DNA from: Adiantum capillus-veneris
Taxonomy: Eukaryota > Streptophyta > Polypodiopsida > Polypodiales > Pteridaceae
Length of the DNA: 60,000 bases
Reading direction: 5' to 3'
Assembly (NCBI GenBank): GCA_014529385.2
Contig: CM043960.1
Span: forward strand, 23,872,396-23,932,395
Shown: positions 10,578 to 22,516 of the stretch, one piece after another
How the letters are laid out: each line of letters opens with the position of its first letter
Numbering within the stretch: the first letter of the stretch is position 1
Position numbers and translations under genes: made by a program
The notes under the pieces: model-generated
The model's database searches: none
The model's input: only the letters and a program-made list of their open reading frames with translations
What the model was told of the DNA's origin: nothing

Positions 10578-12230
10578 ATGTGAGCACCATGGAAATAGAG
10601 AGATATATAGATTAGAGAAAAATGTACTTATTACAATGAAATGAAACTTGCTTGTTTGATTAGAATAAAGTGGAAAGAGAAAGAATGCAAATTTAACATA
10701 ATGGCTGTATATAGATTCAAGATGGAAGGTGGTAATAGATGCAAAAAAATGATATGCATTACATGTGATAAAGGAAAGGCGCATGTGGGCTACAACAAAT
10801 AGCATATGCCTATAATGTGTAGGATGTGTGCATAGCAAAGAAAGATGTGTTAGGGAAATCTATATAGGAGGTTGTATTCATGCGCATAGGGGGTGCATGT
10901 TAGTATCCTTGTCTTTAGGAATTGGTCACACATAGAGTGTAAGATAAAGAATTACCCTAAAAGACATTCCCATAAGTCAAAGCTGACACAAAAAGCATGA
11001 ATTCTAATTAAGGATTCTAATATGGGTTACATTGCATATGGCTCATAAGATTGAATCTAATGCAAGAGGGTAGGTTTTACCACCAAAATTTGGGTTTCAA
11101 GTAGTATCTAAACCCATTGCAATACATCCTCATAGTAGACAGTGTTGGTGTCCCCTTCTTCTTCTACATCATGTACTTTGCCTTTGGAATCTCTAGGATT
11201 ATTTTTGTTTTGGGCATTGTCTTTGACACATGCTTGATGCACGTCCCTTTTTGTTGCAATGAAGACACCTTAATGTGGGAGCATTTTATGAACGTTAAAC
11301 ACATTAATAGACATTGCATGCATAGTGTGACAAAATGATTGAGCGCATATTGTGTTCATGCAAAAGGTCTTACCATATTTAAATGCAACAATGTCTAGTT
11401 CTTTGTGCAACACAAGTGAAAGATCATCTCCATAATGGAGAACATACATTGCAAGACATGATACAAGGCTTATAAGGCTCATTGTGCATGTAGGGTCTTC
11501 TTCATATACTTGTATGCTTGAAGTGCTTCGGATGCATAGTGTAGTGGAGACAAAGCTTAGTGCCTTGGATGCATAGTGTAGTGGAGACAAACCTTAGCAT
11601 TGCACTATGCTTCGGATGCATAGTGCAATGGAGACAAACCATAGTGCCTTGGATGTAGCACCGAGTAAACCAATAGCCCATGGAAAGAGGTTCTTTAGTG
11701 AGGATTAAGAGGTGTGAGGCTTGAGTGATGTGGAAATGAACCTTGGATAAGGGTGTGGATCAAAATTCAATTTAAATAGACCTTGATGTCATGGGAACAA
11801 TGCCTTTGGAATAAATTGAATCAAGTGGAGAAGAGACAGTCAGAATATTTTCATTTTAGAAAATTTTCATTCTAAAAGTTATGATGGGCAACCTTCGAAA
11901 GAAGTATTAAAGAGATTCTTTGGCCACACACCCACACACATCCAAAAAGAAAGAGGTAGCACATCCACACACTCACACACATCCAAAAGAAAAGGAGGGG
12001 AGCACACACACACTCACTCAAAGTGTACACATATATGAATACACACACTCAATTAGGGGTTATACCCACCCAAAGCCAAAAGCTTTTTGAAAATTGTAAA
12101 CAAAGAGATTTTTTTGCACACGCTTGAAGGGACAAACGGAGTGTAAAATGTGTATTTGGGAATTTACGAAAGGATCGTGCAAATAGCTACGACTAGATGT
12201 GTGTGTAGAAGACTCGTGCAAATAGAGTTT
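10578..12230. other. Unassigned AT-rich DNA with simple repeats
   Basis: No coding frame that I would call a gene. The segment holds a minisatellite (separate entry) and a CACA-rich tract at about 11925-12055. At its end, the phrase TGTGTGTAGAAGACTCGTGC directly precedes gypsy element G1, and a diverged copy of the same phrase follows G1 at 27495. Confidence 0.6.
11523..11665. repeat. Minisatellite, unit about 37 bp
   Basis: Three to four imperfect direct copies of a unit containing GGATGCATAGTG(T/C)A(G/A)TGGAG and ACAAA, alternating TGCTTC and TGCCTT starts. One short inverted piece (GCACTATGC) interrupts it. Confidence 0.75.
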
Positions 12231-13826
12231 TGTCATAATAATCAATATCTAATTCTCCTAAATGATTTTCTCATGTTAAACTGATCATTTAATATGGGGA
12301 AGTGCCAGCGGAGAAAAAGCCAGAATATTGGTTAAGCTAGCAGACCGGCCACAGTAGGGATCCAAAGGAAGGAAAATAGGGATCCAAAGGGGGGGCCATC
12401 TGCAAAAGAGCCATGTGCAACAATGGGCTAAAAAGATCCTAAGGTTTAGCCCATTAAGACCTCCAAAATGCTAAGGTTCCAAAAATCAAAGGTTGTGTCC
12501 AAAGGTCAACCCTAGGGGAAATTGGATGCTTTGTGTGTGACCAAAAAGTCTTTTCAAATCCCTACGTAGGAGGGGGCGAGCCTTGGGAGTAGGGGATGAG
12601 AGAGAAAGTCATACACACACACACACACACAGGCTCCCTTTACACAAAGGGAATTAGGGACAAATGTCAGCTCCCTACCCCAGATGCCCACAAGGTGTGC
12701 CCAATTTCTATTGGATGGCCTTGGAGGTGGACCAATGAGAATTAGGCTAGAGTAAATCTAGTTTAATTAATTTAAAAACACTTAATAAAAGAACCAATGA
12801 GAATTCAGTCTCCTAGAAGACTATTGGACAGTCTCCCAAGGGGTCCAATGAGCATTCAGGAGCCTAATGGCTTGCCTGATTCCTATTGGCCAAGAGACAA
12901 AGGGGTCCAATGAGAGTTTAGTTTAATTATTTAATTACCTGAAGCTCTCACAAAAGGGGAAAGGGGGACACATGTCAGAAGGCTATCACTTATGCTGCTT
13001 AATTGTAATTGGCTTGACTTGGGGAGGGCCAATGAGGCTTCAGGAAGAGCATTTAGCAAGAGGGCTCGCCCAAGAGAGAGAGAGAGGGGGCTGATTTTTG
13101 CAAGGCATTGTCCCACACACACTCACACAAGCTCATGTGTGAAGAAAGAGAAGACTATCTCTTCCCAAGCTTTAATGGAGAGCTCATCACCTACTCCAAG
13201 CTTGTGAGATAGAAGCCTACATCGACACACTCTTGGCATGTGGATGCAAATCCAACCAAGAGCCAAGCTTCAATGCATGCTCATCTCCTCTACCAAGCTA
13301 ATTACTAAGCTAAGCTATGCTAATATGAGTGATTATGTGAGGAGATGTACATCTTTCTCCTAAGATACTCCTTCTTCCTCTCAATCTACTCTCATACCCT
13401 GCTAGCTCTCACCATCTTCGAAGGTGTGTGAAGTCTTGGGTCTGAGAACGGGAATAATTGAAGTTGTGTTTGGTAAGTGTTTTGCTTAGTGCATGAAGCT
13501 TTCATCTTCATTGCACTAGCTAGTCTTGAAGAAACACAAAAAATTGTATTGTACAATGTCTCTCTTGATGGGAGAAACCATAATACAAAGCCTTTTGGAG
13601 GGGGGACCGGCTCCATGCAAATCCGGTCATCAAATGTTGTCAATTTCTTAATTTCTGTCTCTTTTGAAAGTATTGTTCATGCTATCTAACTAGGTGTTAT
13701 GCTTTTTGTTGCTCTCACCACCCAAGCACTCTTGTAATTCTCATTAGGAATCTATTCTAATGAAATTCGCACTATGTTCATGCTAATTTCCGCTACACAC
13801 AAGTTATTAGACCATTAAATGTTACA
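12231..13826 (+). repeat. 5' LTR of gypsy G1
   Basis: 1596 bp, TGTCATAATAATC...AATGTTACA. It matches the LTRs at 16089, 25872, 42649 and 48497. It contains a (CA)n tract near 12612 and, from about 12700 to 13035, a striking cluster of CCAAT and ATTGG motifs. Confidence 0.92.
12701..13036 (+). promoter_or_regulatory. CCAAT/ATTGG motif array in gypsy LTR
   Basis: About ten CCAAT or ATTGG pentamers fall in 335 bp. Five occur as CCAATGAG (about 12732, 12793, 12845, 12907, 13028), one as CCAATTT near 12701, and ATTGG occurs near 12710, 12822, 12884 and 13008. The same array is visible in the other LTR copies. CCAAT boxes bind NF-Y in eukaryotic promoters, so an LTR enhancer/promoter role is plausible; that role is inference. 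Confidence 0.55.
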
Positions 13827-13827
13827 T

Positions 13828-13839
13828 TGGTATCAGAGC
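13828..13839 (+). other. Primer binding site of gypsy G1
   Basis: TGGTATCAGAGC one base after the LTR terminus, complementary to the 3' end of plant initiator tRNA-Met. It fixes the strand and the 5' LTR end. Confidence 0.9.
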
Positions 13840-14228
13840 ACAAGGTTTCTCTTTTCTTGCTCAAGAAGGGAGGTCGTCAAGCTAGCTATAAATGGTTGGT
13901 ATTATTAATTGCATGTGAGTAAGTAGAATAGGGATTTTTCATCCTTGCAGTGCGCCTGCCTTCGTGCAGTTAACGGGGCATCACCGTCGAAAGCTATGGT
14001 CTTAATCGTGGAGTCCTACGGGGCTTGCCTACGGCTTAACCACTATTGAGCTATTAGAAGTTTGACAGGAGCCGGTGCTGTTTTGGTGTCGAAAGACCCT
14101 CTCTTCTATTCCTTGCAATTAATGGTATTCGAGCCGCGGGTACACTAGCTTGAGTGCTTTTTCTAAAGGGGTAAAGAGGAGTAGCAACTATGGCTTGAAG
14201 TGCCAAAGTACACCTAAAAGTTGTTAGA

Positions 14229-16088
14229 ATGGCTGACAATAGTAAAGAGAGTGAAATTAATGTTGATAACTTTGATATAAGCAAGCTACTAATGATGCTT
14301 CAATGCTTGTTAACTATCTTGTTTCTAGGCTTTAACAATCCATGGGCAATCCATCTCTCCAAATTGAAGTGCAACGGCAGCTCCGTGCTCACGGGATTTT
14401 CCAAGCTCATCACCATGACGAGAGAACACATAGGAAGGCTTCTTGTGAAACTACCAAAAGAGGTCTCTCTCCAATTCGGGAAGAAGAAGAGAATCCGTAC
14501 GAAGGGCTCAAGAATTTACTTCTTGATGATGCATCTCCTTCCCAAAGGAGAACTCAAGAGCCTCCACCGAAGGACTGAGAAAGAAGTGAGTCTCCCGCCA
14601 CCTTGGTGGAGATGGCTCCACGAAGACGGCGGGCTAAATGCTCTCCATCACCACCAAAGTGGAGAAGACCATCACACTCTTTTCCACGCCATAATTCAAA
14701 GAGGGATGATAAAAATCAAGAGAAGAAAAAGGCGAGAAAGAGGACACGCTCTTCTCCATCTTCTTCATCCTCTTCCTCTTATGAAAGTGATGGTGAAGAC
14801 AACGAAGATCAAGACAAGAAAAAGGCGTGAAAGAGGTCACCCTCTTCTCCACCTTCTTCAAATTCTTCACCTTTTGAAGAAAGTGATGGTGCAACCTTAG
14901 AACCATCAAAAAGAAGAGGCCATAGGATATCCTATGCCGCATGGAAGAGGTCGACCAAGTTGAAGAAATTCAAAGAGGGAGGGACGAGCATCTCTTCCCT
15001 TACCTATGATGGTACCTTTGGTGCTACAGACAAACTCTTGGCCTTTATCCAACAGTTCGATGCGGCGTTTGGAGATGAGGGCTTCACGGAGTCCTCTAAG
15101 CTACACCGTGTAGTTATGCACTTTCAAAAGTCTGCCAGGTAATTGTGGTCTAGCCTACAAGCCAACGGTGAAGCTCCACGAACATGGAAAGCTTTAAGAG
15201 CTTCCATTATGAAGCAGTTTTTGGCCACCGATGCCAAAGACAAAGTACTCACCGTATGGCGAAGCCTAAAGCTCTCTCCCTATGAATCCATCCACAAATA
15301 TGTAGACAAGTTTTGGGACCTACAACTCAAACCCCCTGTCTTCAAAAAGTTGGATTTTGGAGAGCAAAAGCAACAATTTTGTGCGGGATTAACCGAAGAA
15401 ATGGCTGAGTATGTCAACTCCCAAAGGCCACGTACCATATCGGCGGTAATACACCATACTATGGTGGCCTCTTGAATTAATTTCCAAATGGGAAAGTAAA
15501 ATGTCCAAAAGTCTGCTAAGGGCAACTCCAACAAAGCTAAAGAGAAGGGAGTTTACAAAGGTAAGAACAAACTCTCTCCTGAAGAGCTTGAGTGTTATCG
15601 CAAGGATAACCAGTGCTTCAAGTGCGGCGAACAAGGGCATGCGTACCGCGCTTGTCCCCAAAAGAACAACCGCCAAGATCCTCCTAGAGCTTCCTTGGTT
15701 GAAATCCAAGAGGAGGAGACTCACCACAAAGGATCTCCTCTATGCCATGCTTGGGGAAAGGTAAGAGAACATGATGCTTTTATTCTCTTTGACCGTGGTT
15801 GAACTCACAATTTTATATCTATATAGTTGGCCACCAAGCTAGGCATACAAGCCTACGAGATGGGAGATGTCCTACCCGCAGATAGTGCTTTCAAGGAGCA
15901 AGAAGCTTCAGTCACTCCCTAAATCGGGAAATTGAGGCTTCATGTTCAAAGCTATCTGGACAAAGAGGACTTCTTTATCTCTCCTCTCAAGCATGAGGAT
16001 GTAATCCTAGGGGCACTATGGTTTGACCGTCTGGCTGCCAATGTTAAATTTCCTGAAAGGAGAATCTCCTTTAAGTTCAGGGAAAAAG
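14229..16088 (+). pseudogene. Gypsy G1 gag and protease remnant
   Basis: Starts ATGGCTGACAATAG, the same start as in G2. A short deletion after codon 16 relative to G2 shifts the frame, so the gag reads in pieces. They are an SR/RS-rich basic segment (about 14600-14900), a capsid-like part (about 14960-15475, with DGTFGATDKLLAFIQQFDAA), a CCHC zinc knuckle (CFKCGEQGHAYRAC, about 15617-15660) and a protease region. At the protease active site the sequence reads D-R-G-stop-T-H-N-F (about 15793-15815), so a TGA interrupts it. The frame is cut at 16088 by insertion of G2 and resumes at 22517. Confidence 0.85.
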
Positions 16089-17681
16089 TGTCATAATAAT
16101 CAATATCTAATTCTCCTAAATGATTTTCACATATTAAACTGATCATTTAATGTGGGGAAGGCCAGGGGAGAAAAAGCTAGAATATTGGTTAAGCTAGCAG
16201 ACCGGCCACAGTAGGGATCCAAAGGAGGGAAAATAGGGATCCAAAGGGGGTGGCCATCTGTAAAAGAGCCATGTGCAACAATGGGCTAAAAAGACCCTAA
16301 GGTTCAGCCCATTAAAACTTCCAAAATGCTAAGGTTCCAAAATTCAAAGGTTGTGTCCAAAGGTCAACCCTAGGGAAAATTGGATGCTTTGTGTGTGCCC
16401 TAAATGTTTTTGCACATCTCTACATGGGAGGGGGAGAGCCCTAAAGGTAGGGGATGAGAGAGAAAGCCACACACACACACACACAGGCTCCCTTTACACA
16501 AAGGGAATTAGGGACACATGTCAGCTCCCTAGGCCACATGCCCACAAGGTGTGCCCAATTTCTATTGGATGACCCTTGAAGTGGACCAATGAAAATTAAG
16601 CTAGAGTAAATCTAGTTTAATTAATTTAAAAACATTTAATAAAAGAAACCAATGAGAATTAAGTCTCCTAGAAGACTATTGGGCAGTCTCCCAAGGGGTC
16701 CAATGAGCATTCAGAACCCCATGGCTTGCCTGATTCCTATTGGCCAGGAGGCAAAGGGGTCCAATGAGAGTTTAGTTTAATTATTTAATTACCTGAAGCT
16801 CTCACAAAAGGGGAAAGGGGGACACATGTCAGAAGGCTATCACTTATGCTGCTTAATTGTAATTGGCTTGACTTAGGGAGGGCCAATGAGGCTTCAGGAA
16901 GAGCATTTAGCAAGAGGGCTCGCCCAAGAGAGAGAGAGAGGGGGCTGATTTTTGCAAGGCATTATCCCACACACACTCACACAAGCTCATGTGTGAAGAA
17001 AGAGAAGACTATCTCTTCCCAAGTTTTAATGGAGAACTCATCACCTACTCCAAGCTTGTGAGATAGAAGCCTACATCAACACTCTCTTGGCATGTGGATG
17101 CAAATCCAACCAAGAGCCAAGCTTCAATGCCTGCTCATCTCCTCTACCAAGCTAATTACTAAGCTAAGCTATGCTACATATGAGTGATTATGTGAGGAGA
17201 TGTACATCTTTCTCGTAAGATACTCCTTCTTCCTCTTAATCTACTCTTATACCCTGCTAGCTCTCACCATCTTCGAAGGTGTGTGAGGTATTGGGTCTGA
17301 GAACGGGGATAATTCAAGTTGTGTTTGTTAAGTGTTTTTCTTAGTGCATGAAGTTTCCATCTTCATTGCACTAGCTAGTCTTGAAGGAACACAAAGAATT
17401 GTATTGTACAATGTCTCTCTTGATGGGAGAAACCATAATACAAAGCCTTTTGGAGGGGGGACCGGCTCCATGAAAATCCGGTCCTCAATTGTTGTCAATA
17501 GCTTAATTGCTCTCTCTTTTGAAAGTATTGTCAATGCTATGTAACTAGGTGTTATGCTTTTTGTTGCTCTCTCCACCCAAGCACTCTTGTAATTCTCATT
17601 AGGAATCTATTCTAATGAAATGCCCACTATGTTGATGCTAATTTCCGCTACACATAAGTTATCAGGCCATTAACTGTTACA
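16089..17681 (+). repeat. 5' LTR of gypsy G2
   Basis: 1593 bp, TGTCATAATAATC...CTGTTACA, followed by the priming site TGGTATCAGAGC at 17683-17694. It is closely similar to the G1 5' LTR, with small indels and a shorter (CA)n tract near 16470. Confidence 0.92.
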
Positions 17682-18098
17682 TTGGTATCAGAGCATCAAG
17701 GTTTCTCTTTTCTTGCTCAAGAAGGGAGGTCCTCAAGCTAGCTACAAATGGTTGGTATTATTTATTGCTGTGAGTAAGTAGAATAGGGATTTTTCAGCCT
17801 TGCAGTGCGCTTGCCTTCGTGCAATTAACGGGGCATCACCGTCGAGAGCTGTGGTTTTAATAGTGGATTCCTACAGGGCTTGCCTACGGCTTAACCACTA
17901 TTGAGCTATTAGAAGCTTGACAGGAGCCGGTGTTGTTTTGGTGTCGAAAGACCCTCTCTTCTATTCCTTGCAATTAATGGTATTCGAGCCGCGGGTACAG
18001 TAGCTTGAGTACTTTTTCTAAAGGGGTAAAGAGGAGTAGCAACTAGGGCTTGAAGTACCAAAGTACACCTAAAAAGTTTACACCTAAAAGTTGTTAGA

Positions 18099-19460
18099 AT
18101 GGCTGACAATAGTAAAGAGAGTGAAATTAATGTTGATAACTTTGATTTTCCTCATGAGCAAGCCACTAATGATGCTTCAATGCTTGTTAGCTATCTTGTT
18201 TCTAGGCTTCAACAAGCCATGGGCAATCCATCTCTCCAAAGTGAAGTGCAACGGCAGCTCCGTGCTCACGGGATTCTCCAAGCTCATCACCATGACGAGA
18301 GAACACCTAGGAAGCCTCCTTGTGACACTACCAAAAGAGGTCTCTCTCCGATTCAGGAAGAAGAAGAGAATCCATATGAAGGGCTCAAGAATTTACTTCT
18401 TGATGATGCATCTCCTTCCTAAAGGAGAACTCAAGAGCCTCCACCGAAGGAACGAGAAAGAAGCGAGTCTTTCGCCACCTCGGCGGAGATGGCTCCACGA
18501 AGACGGCGGGCTAAACGCTCTCCATCACCACCAAAGAGGAGAAGACCATCACACTCTTCTCCACGCCATAATTCAAAGAGGGATGATAAAAAGCAAGAGA
18601 AGAAAAAGTCGAGAAAGAGGACACCCTCTTCTCCATCTTCTTCATCCTCTTCCTCTTATGAAAGCTATGGTGAAGACGACAAAGATCAAGACAAGAAAAA
18701 GGCGAGAAAGAGGTCACCCTCTTCTCCACCTTCTTCAAATTCTTCACCTTCTGAAGCAAGTGATGGTGCAACCTTTGAACCATCAAAAAGAAGAGATCAT
18801 AGGAAATCCTATGCCGCATGGAAGAGGTCGTCCAAGTTGAAGAAATTCAAAGAGGGAGGGAAGAGAATGTCTTTCCTTACCTATGATGGTACCTTTGGTG
18901 CTACGGACAAAGTCTTGGCCTTTATCCAACAATTCGATGCGGCGTTTGGAGATGAGGGCTTCACGGAGTCCTCTAAGCTACGCCATGTAGCTATGCACTT
19001 TCAAAAGTCCTCCAGACAATGGTGGTCTAGCCTACGAGCCAATGGTGAAGCTCCACGAACATGGAAAGCTTTAAGAGATTCCATTATGAAGCAGTTTTTG
19101 GCCACCGATGCCAAAGACAAAGTACTCACCGAATGGCGAAGCTTAAAGCTCTCTCCCAATGAATCTATCCACAAATATGTAGACAAGTTTTGGGACCTAC
19201 AACTCAAAGCCACTGTCTTCAAAAAGTTGGATTTTGGAGAGCAAAAGCAACAATTTTGTGTGGGCTTAACCGAAGAAATGGCGGAGTATGTCAACTCCAA
19301 AAGACCACGTACCATATCGGCAGTAATACACCACACTATGGTCGCCTCTCGAATCAATTCCCAAACGGGGGCAGAAAGAAATAATAAGCCCCCGGAAAAT
19401 AAGGGTTCCAATGAGCCTAAGGGGAAGGACAATGTCCAAGGGCAACTCCAACAAAGGTAA
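18099..19460 (+). pseudogene. Gypsy G2 gag (one internal stop)
   Basis: ATG at 18099, single frame to 19460 except for a TAA at 18420-18422. After an N-terminal 100 residues come a long basic, serine-rich tract (about 18490-18830; runs of SSSSSSS flanked by KKK and RKR) and a gag-like domain (about 18880-19380) with DGTFGATDKVLAFIQQFDAA and the pattern W--L---F. This protein would package the element RNA. At about 19437, where G1 has 11 more bases, a deletion pushes the zinc-knuckle part into another frame. The RS-like linker is unusual but is shared by G1 and G3, so it is a family trait. Confidence 0.85.
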
Positions 19461-21462
19461 AGAGAAGGGAGGTTACAAAGGTAAGAATAAACTCTCTCCT
19501 GAAGAGCTTGAGCGTTATCGTAAGGATAACCGGTGTTTTAAGTGCGACGAACAAGGGCATGCGTGCCGCGCTTGTCCCCAAAAGAACAACCGCCAAGATC
19601 CTCCTAGAGCTTCCTTGGTTGAAATCCAAGAGGAGGAGACTCACCAAACTCACCACAAAGGATCTCCTCTATGCCATGCTTGGGGAAAGGTAAGAGAACA
19701 TGATTCTTTTATTCTCTTTGACCCTAGTTCTACTCACAATTTTATATCTATAGAGTTGGCCACCAAGCTAGGAATACAATCCTACGAGATGGGAGACGTC
19801 CTACCCGCAGACAGTGCCTTCAAGGGGCAAGAAGCTTCAGTCACTCCCTTAATCGGGAAATTGAGGCTTCATGTCCAAGGCTATGTGGACAAAGAGGACT
19901 TCTTTATCTCTCCTCTCAAGCATGAGCATGTAATCCTAGGGGCACCATGGTTTGACCGCCTGGCTGCCGATGTTAAATCTCCTGAAAGGAGAATCTCCTT
20001 TAAGTTCAGGGAAAAAGACATGTATATAGATGCTAAGGAAATGGGTAACACCATCCCCATTGTACATACACCAGCTTTCAACAAGTCAATAAAGTGCTCT
20101 ATTTCCATGTACATGATTTTTGTTAAAGACTCTCAAAATTAACCTAATGCTTTAGCAAAAGAAAATAAAAGCAACCAAAAGGAATTAGAGTTATCCAATT
20201 TTCTCAAGGGGTTTCAAGATGTTTTTATTGACGACATCCCTTGTGAGCTACCTCCTAAACGAGGTAATGATGACCATGCAATTGAACTTCTTCCAGGAAG
20301 TTCACCGCCTAATAAACCTCCTTATAGAGTTTCTCAAGCTCAACAAGAGGAGATTATGCGGCAAGTGCATGAGTTAGTTGAGAAGGGTATTGTTAGGCCA
20401 AGCTCATCTCCATTTTGCTCACCTGTGCTATTAGTGCAAAAGAAAGACGGCACATATCGTATGCGTGTCGACTATAGAGCACTAAATAGGATCACTATCA
20501 AGAATAGGTTTCCCGTTCCACGGGTAGAAGACCTATTTGATAAGCTACAAGGATCGCCCTACTTCAGTAGGGTTGACCTAAAAAGTGGCTATCTTCAAAT
20601 AAGGATAGTTGATCAAGACATTGTACAGACCGCATTTCGTACTACATTTGGTCTTTACGAATACATTGTCATGACTTTTGGCTTGACCAATGTACCAGCC
20701 ACATTCAACCGCTTGATGGAGAAGCTGTTCAGGCCTCATCGAACCTTCACTGGAGTGTTCTTTGATGATATTATCATCTACTCTAATTCATTGGAGGAAC
20801 ACAAGCAACACCTCCAGGTAATATTTCAAGTTTTAAGAGAGAATAAACTTTATGTTAATCGAAAGAAAAGTGAATTTTTCTTGCAAGTGATTCAGTATTT
20901 AGGTCACATTATCTCTCAAGATGGCATCCAAATGGATCCATCCAAGTTAGAGGTAATAAAAGGATGGCCTAAACCAAGGAATCTTCATGAACTAAGAAGC
21001 TTCATAGGTATGTGTGCATACTATAGACGCTTCATAGAAAAGTTCTCACAAATTGCGGGACCATTACATGACCTACCAATGAACAGCGTTAGGTATACAT
21101 GGTCTGCTAAGGAGAACAATGCTTTCGAAAAGCTTAAAGAAAAGCTTATCTCCCAACTTGTGCTTACACTACCGGATCTCTCAAAACCATTTGAGGTCCA
21201 ATGCAATGCTTGTGGTGATTGCCTTGGAGCTCTTTTGCTCCAAGAAGGGCATGCCATAGGCTATGAGAGTCGAAGGCTCGACCCTGTTGAGCAAGCTCTA
21301 GGCATATACGAAGAGGAACTCCTTGCAGTTGTACATGTCTTAGACTCATGGAAGCACTATTATTGGGGGCTCCTTTCATTCTGCGAACGGATCACCAAAG
21401 TCTTAAGTACTTCATGACACAGACCAAGCTCTCCGACAAACAAATGAGGTGGGCAAATTTCC
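19461..21462 (+). pseudogene. Gypsy G2 zinc knuckle, protease, RT and partial RNase H
   Basis: In one frame from about 19411: zinc knuckle CFKCDEQGHACRAC (C-x2-C-x4-H-x4-C), then a protease with FDPSSTHNFIS, where the expected D-[ST]-G triad reads D-P-S, and a TAA at 20140-20142. RT follows (20356-21050) with [31 protein letters not shown] and the catalytic FFDDIIIYS. RNase H begins at about 21180, but its first aspartate position reads N in QCNACGDC. The frame is lost near 21357, and the element is broken at about 21462, so integrase and chromodomain are absent. Confidence 0.88.
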
Positions 21463-21463
21463 G

Positions 21464-22516
21464 AAAAACATTTAATAAAAGAAACCAATGAGAATTAAGT
21501 CTCCTAGAAGACTATTGGGCAGTCTCCCAAGGGGTCCAATGAGCATTCAGGAGCCCCATGGCTTGCCTGATTCCTATTGGCCAGGAGGCAAAGGGGTCCA
21601 ATGAGAGTTTAGTTTAATTATTTAATTACCTAAAGCTCTCACAAAATGGGAAAGGGGGACACATGTCAGAAGGCTATCACTTATGCTGCTTAATTGTAAT
21701 TGGCTTGACTTGGGGAGGGCCAATGAGGCTTCAGGAAGAGCATTTAGCAAGAGGGCTCGCCCAAGAGAGAGAGAGGGGGCTGATTTTTGCAAGGCATTAT
21801 CCCACACACACTCACACAAGCTCATGTGTGAAGAAAGAGAAGACTATCTCTTCCCAAGCTTTAATGGAGAACTCATCACCTACTCCAAGCTTGTGAGATA
21901 GAAGCTTACATCAACACTCTCTTGGCATGTGGATGCAAATCCAACCAAGAGCCAAGCTTCAATGCATGCTCATCTCCTCTACCAAGCTAATTACTAAGCT
22001 AAGCTATGCTACATATGAGTGATTATGTGAGGAGATGTACATCTTTCTCGTAAGATACTCCTTCTTCCTCTCAATCTATTCTCATACCCTGCTAGCTCTC
22101 ACCATCTTCGAAGGTGTGTGAGGTCTTGGGTCTGAGAACGGGGATAATTCAAGTTGTGTTTGTTAAGTGTTTTGCTTAGTGCATGAAGTTTCCATCTTCA
22201 TTGCACTAGCTAGTCTTGAAGGAACACAAAGAATTGTATTGTACAATGTCTCTCTTGATGGGAGAAACCATAATACAAAGCCTTTTGGAGGGGGGACCAG
22301 CTCCATGAAAATCCGGTCCTCAATTGTTGTCAATAGAGTAATTGCTCTCTCTTTTGAAAGTATTGTCGATGCTATCTAACTAGGTGTTATGCTTTTTGTT
22401 GCTCTCTCCACCCAAGCACTCTTGTAATTCTCATTAGGAATCTATTCTAATGAAATGCCCACTATGTTCATGCTAATTTCCGCTACACATAAGTCATTAG
22501 GCCATTCACTGTTACA
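21464..22516 (+). repeat. 5'-truncated 3' LTR of gypsy G2
   Basis: Starts within the LTR at AAAAACATTTAATAAAAG, which is about 540 bp into the intact copy at 16089, and runs to the terminus GTTACA at 22516. The left edge is a deletion junction with RNase H coding DNA, not a normal polypurine tract. Relative to G1, about 1.9 kb of pol plus the first 0.54 kb of LTR are missing. Confidence 0.9.

Larger units (their letters stand above)
16089..22516 (+). mobile_element. Gypsy G2, nested inside G1
   Basis: A second element of the same family inserted in the G1 protease/RT linker. The 5-bp duplication AAAAG is exact on both sides (16084-16088 and 22517-22521), and G1 text continues across it: GGGAAAAAG before and AAAAGACATG after. 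G2 itself shows that these two pieces are contiguous in an uninterrupted copy. It has a complete 5' LTR, gag and RT. Its 3' end is a deletion that joins RNase H (about 21462) to the middle of the 3' LTR. Confidence 0.93.
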
